From NCBI GenBank assembly GCA_963846925.1, contig CAWJXW010000010.1:248001-312000 (forward strand): 64,000 nucleotides of DNA, in the 5' to 3' direction. Made by a program: the position numbers and the translations under genes. Below, piece after piece: positions 53,692-61,893 of the stretch; within the stretch, counting starts at the first letter, position 1, and each line of letters begins with the position of its first letter. Origin of the DNA: JAQBQB01 sp963846925. Lineage in GTDB: Bacteria > Gemmatimonadota > Gemmatimonadetes > Gemmatimonadales > Gemmatimonadaceae. Below the pieces are notes generated by a model. That model was given only the letters and a program-made list of their open reading frames with translations, did no database searches and was not told the origin of the DNA.

Positions 53692-54711
53692 ATGCTTCGC
53701 ATCTCCGTCGTCATCGTCCTCTGCGCTGCCGCCACGCTTTCCGCGCAGAGCCCATCCTCGTACCGCATCACCCACTCCTATCCCCTCGGCGGCGACGGCA
53801 GTTGGGACTACGTCGTCCCCGATCCGGCGCATCACCGCGTGTTCATCGGTCGTCAGAACCGGGTGATGGTCGTCGACACCAATGACGGAACACTCCTCGG
53901 CGAGGTGACCGGCATCAACGGCGCGCACGGGACGGCCGTCGCCGAGAAGACAGGCCACGGCTTCGCGACGTCGGGCAACGACAGTTCGGTCGTGATGTTC
54001 GATCTCACGACCTACAAAGTGCTCGGCCGCGCGCATGCCGCGGAGGACGCCGACGCGATCATCTATGATCCCGCGTCGAACCGCGTGTTCACCTTCAACG
54101 GCGACGCGCACTCGTCGACGGTGATCGACCCCGTGAGCGGCAAGACGATCACGAACATCGACCTCGGCGGCAAACCCGAGTACGGCGTGTCCGCCGGCGA
54201 TGGGAAGGTCTACGCGAACCTCACGGACAACGGCGAAGTCGTCGAGATCGACGCGAAGAATCTCAAGGTCACGCGCCGCTGGTCCACCGCGCCGTGCAAG
54301 AATCCGGTCTCGATGGCCATCGACGTCGAGCACCACCGGTTGTTCAGCGGATGTCGGAGCGGCGTGATGGCGGTGTCCGACTACGCGGCCGGGAAGATCG
54401 TGACGACTCTGCCGATCGGCACGGGCGTCGACGGCGCGGGTTACGATCCGTCGAGCGGAAACGCGTTCGCGTCGAACGCCGACGGCACGCTCACGGTGAT
54501 TCACGAAGACACGCCGGACGCGTACCACGTCGTCGAGACGGTGCAGACGATGGCCGGCTCGCGGAACATGGGCCTCGACCCGACGACGCACCGAATCTTT
54601 CTCGCCGGCGCGAAATTCGGCGCGGCGCCGGAAAACGCCGGCGGCCGCCGAGGGCGGCCGCCCATGGTGCCCGGATCATTCGTCGTGATGGTGGTCGAGC
54701 GGAATCCCTAG
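53692..54711 (+). CDS. Secreted YncE-like beta-propeller protein
   Basis: 339 aa from ATG 53692 with GGAGG 6 bases upstream. The signal peptide (VIVLCAAATLSAQ) precedes repeats typical of YncE/NHL-like propellers: VVPDPAHHRVFIGRQNRVMVVD, IIYDPASNRVFTFNGD, VSAGDGKVYANLTDNGEVVEID, GLDPTTHRIFLAG. Periplasmic or secreted; role unknown, possibly ligand or metal binding. Divergent from pyrR. Confidence 0.8.
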   Translation: MLRISVVIVLCAAATLSAQSPSSYRITHSYPLGGDGSWDYVVPDPAHHRVFIGRQNRVMVVDTNDGTLLGEVTGINGAHGTAVAEKTGHGFATSGNDSSVVMFDLTTYKVLGRAHAAEDADAIIYDPASNRVFTFNGDAHSSTVIDPVSGKTITNIDLGGKPEYGVSAGDGKVYANLTDNGEVVEIDAKNLKVTRRWSTAPCKNPVSMAIDVEHHRLFSGCRSGVMAVSDYAAGKIVTTLPIGTGVDGAGYDPSSGNAFASNADGTLTVIHEDTPDAYHVVETVQTMAGSRNMGLDPTTHRIFLAGAKFGAAPENAGGRRGRPPMVPGSFVVMVVERNP

Positions 54712-54730
54712 AAACGAAACCCGGCTCCCT

Positions 54731-56170
54731 CTACTTCGAAGCTCCGCCCTTCGTCCGAATCGCGATGACTTTCTGGCCCGGGAGGGTCCGGTACTCTGCC
54801 TCCGCGGCGGGCCCCTTGAGCACGTCGACGCTCTCGATGCTGTTGCGATCGAGCCTGCGAATCTCGTTCGCGTAGTCGACGCGCGCACCGTTGAGGAACC
54901 AGGCGATCGCGGTGTCGCTCTGAGCCCGCCACGCGAAGCCCTGCATGACGTCGGTGTCGCCCGGGACTCTTCGCCGAACGACGTCGGCGTGCCGCGTCGT
55001 AATGTCGACCTCGGGCGCCGCGCTGCGGTCACGCCGGACCTTCATCGTCAAGATCTCGCCGCTTCCGAGGCGCCGCGCCGTTTCCGGCGACACGCGCACG
55101 CTGTCGACGACGTAGACGACGCCGGTGTCGGTGGCGCGCAGCACGCCGATTCGTTGAGCCGCTTTCTCTGCCGACGCGGCGGTCATCGAGTCGACGTCGG
55201 CGGCAGTCGGCTCCTTCGCCTCGCACGCGGCGAGAACGGCGACCGCGCCGATCAACGTGGCCAACCCTGCGCGAATGCGCCCGAACTTCGGAAGATGCGC
55301 GTCCATGGCGAGAATCCTCGTCCTCAGATGAGATGAATCGTCGGCGAGCGCGAGCGCGCTCGGACGGAGCGGCGACGCGAGCTCGGCCACCGCCACCAGT
55401 AGGGATCCGTACGCATTCGGCGATGCTCCCCCTCGCAACACTCGACGGTCGCAGTCGACTTCGATCGCGAGGCGCAGGCGCGAAACCATCAGCCACAGCG
55501 CCGGGTTCCACGGAAACAGAATGAGCGCGATCCACGCGGCCCCGAGGAGCTGTGGGTCGCGGGCGCGCTTGTGCGACGATTCGTGCGCGATCGCCATCTG
55601 TTGCTCGGCGCTCGAGCGCGCGAGCAGCCACGACGGAACGACGATCTCGGGGCGGAGCAGTCCGATCGCCGCCGGCCCGACGCGCGCCGAGAGTCGCACC
55701 GGCGCGCCGTGGAGCTCCGCGCGCGGCCAACGCGATCGCGCGAGTCGAAGCCGGACGTGCACGATGACGAACGCCAGCGCCAGCATCGCGCTCAGCGCGA
55801 TCCACGCGCCGATCACGTAGCGGTCACCGAAAGCGCCGATCGTCGAGACGTTCGACAACCGGAGCATGCGTGCGACGTCGAGCCGACGCGCATTTTCCGC
55901 AAGTCGCCAACGCGCGGCAGCGAGCCAGTCGCCGGTAGCCGGCGGCACGTGGCGCGCCTGGTCGCTCGACTCGTAGCCGAACGTCGGAACGGCGTATGGA
56001 AGGTCGACCTCCGGCGGACGCATCGACAATCCAATTGCGAGCGCGATCGCCGCGGCCCACACCCACCGCGTTGGAATTCGAGCGAGCCGACACGCGCGAT
56101 CCACCGCGAATGCGGCGAGCGCGGTCAGCCCACCGACGAGCAGCGCGTAGGCCATCCACATCAGCATCAT
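54731..56170 (-). CDS. M56-family BlaR1-like sensor metalloprotease with a C-terminal TonB-plug-like segment
   Basis: 479 aa. Several N-terminal membrane helices surround a cytoplasmic M56 domain with HESSH at residues 196-200, followed by ARDPQLLGAAWIALILFPWNP. A further helix (about 300-318) ends in VLAACEAK. The external C-terminus has the pattern VVYVVDSVRVSPETARRL and, near 445-475, NSIESVDVLKGPAAEAEYRT then VIAIRTKGG, which closely resembles the TonB-receptor plug motif. It overlaps blaI by 4 bases. By analogy with BlaR1, signal binding would trigger proteolysis of the repressor. Confidence 0.85.
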   Translation of the reverse strand: MMLMWMAYALLVGGLTALAAFAVDRACRLARIPTRWVWAAAIALAIGLSMRPPEVDLPYAVPTFGYESSDQARHVPPATGDWLAAARWRLAENARRLDVARMLRLSNVSTIGAFGDRYVIGAWIALSAMLALAFVIVHVRLRLARSRWPRAELHGAPVRLSARVGPAAIGLLRPEIVVPSWLLARSSAEQQMAIAHESSHKRARDPQLLGAAWIALILFPWNPALWLMVSRLRLAIEVDCDRRVLRGGASPNAYGSLLVAVAELASPLRPSALALADDSSHLRTRILAMDAHLPKFGRIRAGLATLIGAVAVLAACEAKEPTAADVDSMTAASAEKAAQRIGVLRATDTGVVYVVDSVRVSPETARRLGSGEILTMKVRRDRSAAPEVDITTRHADVVRRRVPGDTDVMQGFAWRAQSDTAIAWFLNGARVDYANEIRRLDRNSIESVDVLKGPAAEAEYRTLPGQKVIAIRTKGGASK

Positions 56171-56553
56171 TTCTCACCTCCGCCGCTTCCGCCAAGCCGT
56201 TTGGCAATCAGCGCGCGCATCCGCTCGAGCTCTTTTCGGCTGAGCTTCTTGTCCGACACCATCTGCGCCAGCATGCGCTCGGCCGAGCCTTGGAAGATCG
56301 CGTCGCGGATTCGGGCGAGCGCGCTCCCTCCGGCGCTTTCCGCTTCGACGACGGCGAAGTAGCGGTACGCCCGACCCTCCGCTTCGTGGCGCACGTAGCC
56401 CTTCTCTTCGAGTGTCTGGAGCGCCGACAGGACGGACGTGTACGCCAGCTCGTCCTCGAGCGCGTCCTTCACCTCGGTCACGGTGGCGGAGCCGAGTCGC
56501 CAGAGCACGCTCATGACGGCGAGCTCGCGCGGGGGGAAGTAGAGGTCGGACAC
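56167..56553 (-). CDS. BlaI/MecI/CopY-family winged-helix repressor
   Basis: 128 aa, GTG start. PPRELAVMSVLWRLGSATVTEVKDALEDELAYTSVLSALQTLEEKGYV is the winged helix; the C-terminus is the helical dimerisation part. It partners the M56 sensor downstream. The promoter contains a perfect palindrome, so autoregulation is likely. The 5' leader consists almost entirely of octamer repeats reaching the start codon. Confidence 0.92.
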   Translation of the reverse strand: MSDLYFPPRELAVMSVLWRLGSATVTEVKDALEDELAYTSVLSALQTLEEKGYVRHEAEGRAYRYFAVVEAESAGGSALARIRDAIFQGSAERMLAQMVSDKKLSRKELERMRALIAKRLGGSGGGEK

Positions 56554-56609
56554 GGGTGGACGGGTGGACGGGTGGACCGGTGGACCGGTGGACCGGTGGA
56601 CCGGTGGAC
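56554..56609. repeat. Octanucleotide tandem repeat in the blaI leader
   Basis: Seven perfect or near-perfect units of (C/G)GGTGGAC directly before the blaI start codon, ending next to the operator palindrome. Intergenic 56554-56835 otherwise holds the promoter and operator. Confidence 0.92.
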
Positions 56610-56627
56610 TACGGAAGTTTCCGTAGT
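56608..56627. promoter_or_regulatory. Candidate BlaI operator palindrome
   Basis: ACTACGGAA, two bases, TTCCGTAGT: a perfect 9-bp inverted repeat over the -10/start region. A half-site TTCCGTAG lies at 56661-56668 upstream of the -35. The outer ACTAC/GTAGT resemble known BlaI boxes, though the spacing differs. Confidence 0.65.
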
Positions 56628-56653
56628 ATGCGACGCCTCGGCTACCTTGTCAA
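56625..56653 (-). promoter_or_regulatory. blaI promoter
   Basis: On the minus strand TTGACA, 17 bases, CATACT. The -10 overlaps the palindrome, so a bound repressor would block polymerase. Confidence 0.7.
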
Positions 56654-56835
56654 CTGGTTTTTCCGTAGCTGCACAACCTGACGGGCCGACGCGCCCTTCC
56701 CTCGTTTGTCCGCTCTTGGGACGCGGCGCCAAGAAACGTGACTAACGTGTCGCCGAACCGCCGAGGCCGTGGCGCGTTGGCTCTCCGGCTCGTCCCCTTT
56801 GCGACAGACCTGCGGGCTTCTTCACCCACTGAACC

Positions 56836-59283
56836 GTGCGCCTTTCCAGTTCCGATCTCCGCATAGCCGTCCGCTCTTTCGCGCGTCACCGCGGCTTCAG
56901 CGTCGTCGCGGTCGTCTCGCTCGGCTTGGCGATCGCGCTCAACACGACGATGTACAGCGTGCTCGACGCGATGATCAACCCTCGCGTCGACGTGGCGCAT
57001 CCCGACGAGCTCTATTCGCTCAGCGTGTGGGGCGACCGCCGCGGGAAGATCACGCTGCAGCAACGCGCCGACATTCTGCGCTCCGCGTCGAGCATCCTCA
57101 CCGAAACGGCGACGTTCGAGGGCGGGCGCGACGGGGTGATGCTCGAGCACGGACGGCGGCTGAGGCGCGGAGGAGTCGCGCAGGTCTCGCCGAACATCTT
57201 CCGCTTTCTCGGCGTCCGCCCCGCCGAGGGCCGAGCGTTCACCGACGCCGACTACACCGATTCGTCTTTGCCCGTCGTCATCACCAGCGCGGTGGCGGGT
57301 GGGCTCTTCCCCTTCGAGTCCGCGGTCGGCTCGACGATCAGCCTCGACGGCGTGTCGCACCCGATCATCGGCGTGATCGATCGCGCCTCGCAGGTGCCCG
57401 GCTCGGAGACTTCCGTATGGATGCTGCCGGCTCCGAACGCCCCGCTCAGCGCGCTGCCGGCCAACATCGCGCGCCTGCGCCCCGGCATGACGCTCAAACA
57501 GGCGCAACCGACGATCGATGAGCTCTCACACCGCTTCGGTCTTCTCGCGGCGGCAGCCGGTGAGCCGCTCAAAGGTGCCGGCTTCCTCCTCAAGCCGATC
57601 GCGTATCAGCAATTCCATTTCGCCGGTTTCCATTTCGCGCTGATCGGCGCGGTGCTCGCCGTGCTCCTCATCGCCTGCGCCGAACCTCGCCAACCTGCAG
57701 CTCGCGCGCGGACTGGGACGCAGCCGGGAGTTGGCGCTGCGGACAGCGCTGGGTGCGACGAGGCGAGACATCATCGCCCAGCTGCTCCTCGAGAGCGGGC
57801 TGCTCGCCGTCGCGGGACTCGCGTTCGGTCTCCTGGCCACCCTCTGGGCCAACAAGCTGCTCGAGGCGCACATTCCGCCGAGCGTGGCGGAGTGGGTGAT
57901 CGCGCCGCAGACGAGCTGGCGAATGTTCGCGTTCGGGATCGTGGCGTGCGTCGTCTGCGTCGTCATCATCGGCCTCGTGCCGGCCCTCCACGTCTCGCGC
58001 GCCGACCCGAACGAGCTGCTCAAGTCGGGCGCCGGTACCGGCGCGAACACGCGCAACCGCCGCAAGTACTCGCTCATGATCATGCTCGAGATGGGGCTTT
58101 CGCTCGCGGTGTTGAGCGGGACGGCGCTCGTGGTGCGCAGCGCCTTCGTCTTCAACTCGTACGAGACCGGTTTCGACCTCAAGCCGCTTGTCGAAGGCGT
58201 GGTTCTTCAACCGCAGCGCCTCACGTGGCCAGTCGCTACGTGGACGCCCAGAACGAGATCCTGAGTCTCGCTCGCCAACGTTCCGGATGTCGCCGAGCGC
58301 CGCGGTCACGACGGGCGGCTATCTGGAGGACAACGGAATCGCCGCGGTCGACGCGCACGGCGACAAGCGCGCCTATCAGGCGCTGCGGCAAGGATACACC
58401 GTCGTTTCGCCTGGGTATCTGCGCACGATGCAGATTCCGATCGTTCAGGGCCGTGACTTCGCCGATGGCATCGCGTCCGACGGCGAGCTGATCATCGACG
58501 AGCAGACCGCACGTCTATCTCTGGCCCGATGGCCACTGGGTCGGCAACCAGATCAAGCTGGGGAGCGACTCGTCGCACGCGCCGTGGATTCGCGTCGTCG
58601 GCGTGGCGCGCCGGATCCGCAGCAACTACGTCAACCAGCACGACGTAGACAATTCGCACGCGCCGCCGCCGCATGCGCTCGGCACGATGTACTACCGGCC
58701 CGCGGCGACGGACTCGTTCGTCGCCAACAAGTACGGGTACATGTCGGACCGTCATCGTTCGGGCGCGGCGCGACCCGACAGCACATGCCGCTCAACGTCC
58801 GCCGCGCGTTCGCCAAGCTCCCGGCGTCTTGGACGACGAGCGTCTGGACGATGGAAGAAGCGATGGGTCTTTCGCGCCTTCGCGAGAGCCACACCTTCGT
58901 CGCCGACATCTTCCAGCTGTTCACGCTTCTCGCGCTCGGGCTCGCCGCGCTCGGCATCTACGGCGTCGTCGCGCACTCCGTCGCCGAGCGGCGGCGCGAG
59001 TTCGGCGTCCGCATCGCGCTCGGCGCCGACACGCGACAGATCCTGCGCGCCGTCCTCCGCGAAGGAAACGCCGTCGCGCTGGGCGGCGTCGCCGTCGGCC
59101 TGCTCTGCACCAAGTACACGGTGCGTTGGCTCTACGCCTTCTCGTTCGACGGCGACCAGTACGACGCCCCGCTCTTCGCCGCCATGGCCGCGGTCCTGTT
59201 CATCGTCGCGATCGTCGCGGCGCTCGGGCCGGCGCTACAGGGCGACGAGAATCGATCCGGTCGAGGCGATGAGGTCGGAATAG
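56836..59283 (+). pseudogene. MacB-like/ADOP-type ABC transporter permease, multiply frameshifted
   Basis: GTG start. The beginning DLRIAVRSFARHRGFSVVAVVSLGLAIALNTTMYSVLDA is typical of large MacB-like permeases (ADOP family) with two periplasmic and two membrane blocks. The frame is intact to about 57679, then homology continues only by changing frame: LANLQLARGLG, HVASRYVDAQNEILSL, MSPSAAVTTGGYLEDNG, YLWPDGHWVGNQIKLG, TVIVRARRDPTA, PLNVRRAFAKL...LGIYGVVAHSVAERRREFGVRIALGA and ATRIDPVEAMRSE to TAG 59281-59283. At least seven shifts, mostly one-base gains in short runs. No ATPase partner is adjacent. Confidence 0.8.
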
Positions 59284-59285
59284 CG

Positions 59286-59318
59286 GAGTGGACCGGCTGG
59301 ACCGGTGGACCGGTGGAC
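59286..59318. repeat. Octanucleotide repeat after the permease gene
   Basis: Four units (GAGTGGAC, a nine-base CGGCTGGAC, two CGGTGGAC) in the 37 bases between the convergent permease and hydrolase genes. Third copy of the family in the window. Confidence 0.85.
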
Positions 59319-59320
59319 GG

Positions 59321-60607
59321 CTATCGGACGACGAGGGCGTCGTAGACGACCGCGGGCAACTTTGCGGCGAGATCGGCGGTGTTGGGGATCTGATTGATCA
59401 TGAACACCACGGTGAGCTTCTCCTGCGGATCCACGAACGCGATCGTGCCGTAGCCTCCGCGCCACCCGAACGTCCCCACCGACTTCGGTCCGTCGGCGCC
59501 GGTGCTGTCGATCGTGTAGAACCCGAAGCCGAACCCCTGCCCCGGGATTCCGTAGCGCGGGCCGATCTGGTTGTGGGTCATGAGATCGACCGACCGCGAT
59601 GAGAGAATTCGTACCCCGTCGAGCGTGCCGCCCGCCCGGATCATCTCGAGGAAGCGAGAGTAGTCGCGCGCCGTCGAGAGCAGCCCGGCGCCGCCCGCGA
59701 AATTCTTGCGCGGCCCGTCCACGTAGTTGCCCTGGCCGCGCGGCCCGTCGGGTCCGCGCAGCGCATGCCGAGTCGAGTCGCTCGCATACACGGCGGCGAG
59801 CCGCGCGCGCTGCTCGGGCGGGAGAAAGAAATACGTGTCCTTCATGCCGAGCGGCGCGGTGATGTGGTCGTGGACGTATCGATCGAGCGGCATTCCGGAC
59901 GCGCGCTCGACGACGCAGCCGAGGATGTCGAGGTTGTAGCCGAACACCCACCGCTCGCCGGGCTGCGCCACGAACGGGAGCGTTCCCAATCGCTCCATCG
60001 TCGCACACGCCGGCTCGTCCTTGTCCGCCGTGTACCAGCCGAGCCCCGCACCGGCGCCGGGGCCGAGTGCTTTCGTCGCGTAGCGAGCCGCGACCTGTGG
60101 CTCGAGACCGTACGAGATCCCCGCCGTATGCGTGATGAGATCTCGAATCGTGATCGGCCGACGCGCGGGAACGAGCGTGCGGCCGCTGTCGCCCGGTGCG
60201 TCGCTGGCGACGAACGTGTGTGCATAGGTCGGCAGCCAGCGCGACGCCGGGTCGTCGATCGACAGCTTCCCGGCCTCGGCGAGCTGGAGGATCGCCACCG
60301 ACGTCACGGGCTTGGACTCCGATGCGATCCGGAAAATCGCGTCCGGGGTCATTGGACGCTTCGCCTCCCTGTCCGCCCACCCTACGCCGCGTTCGTAGAC
60401 GACCTTCCCGTCGCGCAACACCAGCACGACCGCGCCGCCGATACGGTTCGAGTCGACGTAACTCTGCAGGAACCGGTCGATGCGCCCCGCCTCCTGCGCG
60501 CCAACGCCTGGCAGAGTCAGCGTCGCCGCAACGGTGACGAGCGCAGCAGCAGCTGCATGTGACGGCGACGTGAAGCGCGTGACGCGCGGCGGGACGGCAC
60601 TCATCAC
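59321..60607 (-). CDS. Serine hydrolase, beta-lactamase class C / penicillin-binding-protein family
   Basis: 428 aa with a signal peptide (ATLTLPGVGAQ). The SxxK motif SESK lies in FRIASESKPVTSVAILQL; GYNLDILGCVVE gives the Tyr motif; FGWRGGYGTIAF is the third-motif region. Periplasmic or secreted esterase/peptidase-like enzyme; a true beta-lactamase is unlikely but not excluded. A TATAAT on the minus strand (60695-60700), overlapping the upstream stop, is a possible -10, but the -35 is poor. Confidence 0.88.
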   Translation of the reverse strand: MMSAVPPRVTRFTSPSHAAAAALVTVAATLTLPGVGAQEAGRIDRFLQSYVDSNRIGGAVVLVLRDGKVVYERGVGWADREAKRPMTPDAIFRIASESKPVTSVAILQLAEAGKLSIDDPASRWLPTYAHTFVASDAPGDSGRTLVPARRPITIRDLITHTAGISYGLEPQVAARYATKALGPGAGAGLGWYTADKDEPACATMERLGTLPFVAQPGERWVFGYNLDILGCVVERASGMPLDRYVHDHITAPLGMKDTYFFLPPEQRARLAAVYASDSTRHALRGPDGPRGQGNYVDGPRKNFAGGAGLLSTARDYSRFLEMIRAGGTLDGVRILSSRSVDLMTHNQIGPRYGIPGQGFGFGFYTIDSTGADGPKSVGTFGWRGGYGTIAFVDPQEKLTVVFMINQIPNTADLAAKLPAVVYDALVVR

Positions 60608-60695
60608 GCGCCTCCTCGGCTCAGAGCGGTGGTGGACGGCTCTCCTCTTTCCTCAAACGGGCCCGCCGGGCGGAGCCGGACAGGAATCGTCCTGA

Positions 60696-61013
60696 TTATA
60701 CACGATCTCGGCCGACGCCACGCGCGCCCGGCCGAGTCGGAATCAGCGACCCGAATCGCTTGGAGAGCAGGTTCCACTCGAGCATGGCGGCCAGTCCGCT
60801 CAACACCATGCTGCCGCTCAGGTAGTAGACGCCCTCGAGCATGACACGGGTGGCGTCGTACTCGCCGAATGTGCCGCCGACGAGAGCGTTCCATGCGGCC
60901 AAGACGGCGCCCAGCGCCGCGCCGACGTGCGAGACACGCTCTTCTATAAAGACGCGCCGGCCCATTCGGCGCGCGGCCTGCCAAGCCTGGCGATCCAATT
61001 CGTCATTCGACAC
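60696..61013 (-). CDS. Small membrane protein of unknown function
   Basis: 105 aa, GTG start. A basic N-terminus is followed by two hydrophobic segments (VGAALGAVLAAWNALVGG and LSGSMVLSGLAAMLEW). No known family. It lies 73 bases downstream of the DUF4159 gene on the same strand. The middle is acidic and the tail basic, suggesting a two-helix membrane protein. Confidence 0.5.
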   Translation of the reverse strand: MSNDELDRQAWQAARRMGRRVFIEERVSHVGAALGAVLAAWNALVGGTFGEYDATRVMLEGVYYLSGSMVLSGLAAMLEWNLLSKRFGSLIPTRPGARGVGRDRV

Positions 61014-61086
61014 AACGTCGAGGAAGGCAGCAACCGTGCCCTCTCTGCCGGTCCGCCGCCGAAGGCTGGCCGCCTCCAGCGTCTCT

Positions 61087-61893
61087 TCAGTGAATCAGCC
61101 CGTACATCAAGTAATTGACGCCCAGCTCGTACGCCTCGTTTGACTCTGTCGCCGGCCGAAATCCGGTTGCCGAGTACTCCCAGTAGTTCGAGACGTCCGT
61201 GTTGAAGTTGATCATGACCATCAAGCGCTTCGTCCGATCGTTGCCGGCGAAGATGCCCTTGAACACCGGAGGGCCGTAGTCGTAGTACTGCTTGACGATG
61301 TCGAATGAGGGAATGTCGAAGAACGAGTGAAAGATCGGGTGGGCGAGCTCCATGTCCATCGGATGCAGTCCCGGCAACACCAGGTTGAGCATCGCCTCGA
61401 GATTGGCCCACCCCGATTGCCCGCGCCGGTTGTCCTCACGCGAGTCGTCGATGATGAGGAAGCCACCCTTGAGCAGGTACTTCCGCAGCGCCGCGACTTC
61501 CTTTTCGTTGAGCGTCAGGTAGCCGCCCTCGACGAGGAACGCGACCGGATAGTGAAACAGCTCGGGATCGCCGATCGCGATGACATTCGTCGCGTCGAGA
61601 TGCGGACGCAGCGTGCTGATGTCCGCGGTGATTCTCAGCAGATTCGACTCGGCCGTTCCATGGTCGGTGTAGCCGTATCCATGTGCCCACGACGGCTCGC
61701 CGCGGTAGTAGCACTGTCCCGGGCCGCCCGTGTACATCAACCGGGCGAACGTGAATTTGCCGTCGTACGGGATGTTGTTGATCGGCGGATTCGTGCAGAG
61801 GTAGCCGCCGAACGAGTTGCGCTGTGCCGGCGCGGCCGCCACCGCGCCGAGCGACAGCAGCGTCGCGACCGTTGACGCGATCCGTCTATTCAC
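61087..61893 (-). CDS. DUF4159 domain secreted protein
   Basis: 268 aa with a signal peptide (LLSLGAVAAAPAQ). The core KFTFARLMYTGG, AIGDPELFHYPVAFLVEGGYLTL, LLKGGFLIIDDSREDNRRG and HPIFHSFFDIPSF fits DUF4159, a family with a glutamine-amidotransferase-like fold and unknown function. Start overlaps the upstream gene by 8 bases, so the two are coupled. Confidence 0.8.
   Translation of the reverse strand: MNRRIASTVATLLSLGAVAAAPAQRNSFGGYLCTNPPINNIPYDGKFTFARLMYTGGPGQCYYRGEPSWAHGYGYTDHGTAESNLLRITADISTLRPHLDATNVIAIGDPELFHYPVAFLVEGGYLTLNEKEVAALRKYLLKGGFLIIDDSREDNRRGQSGWANLEAMLNLVLPGLHPMDMELAHPIFHSFFDIPSFDIVKQYYDYGPPVFKGIFAGNDRTKRLMVMINFNTDVSNYWEYSATGFRPATESNEAYELGVNYLMYGLIH

Noticed and set aside
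59321..60607. True class C beta-lactamase paired with the nearby blaI/M56 genes
   Set aside because: The motifs fit the broad serine hydrolase family; the gene is convergent with the permease and lacks the BlaI palindrome.
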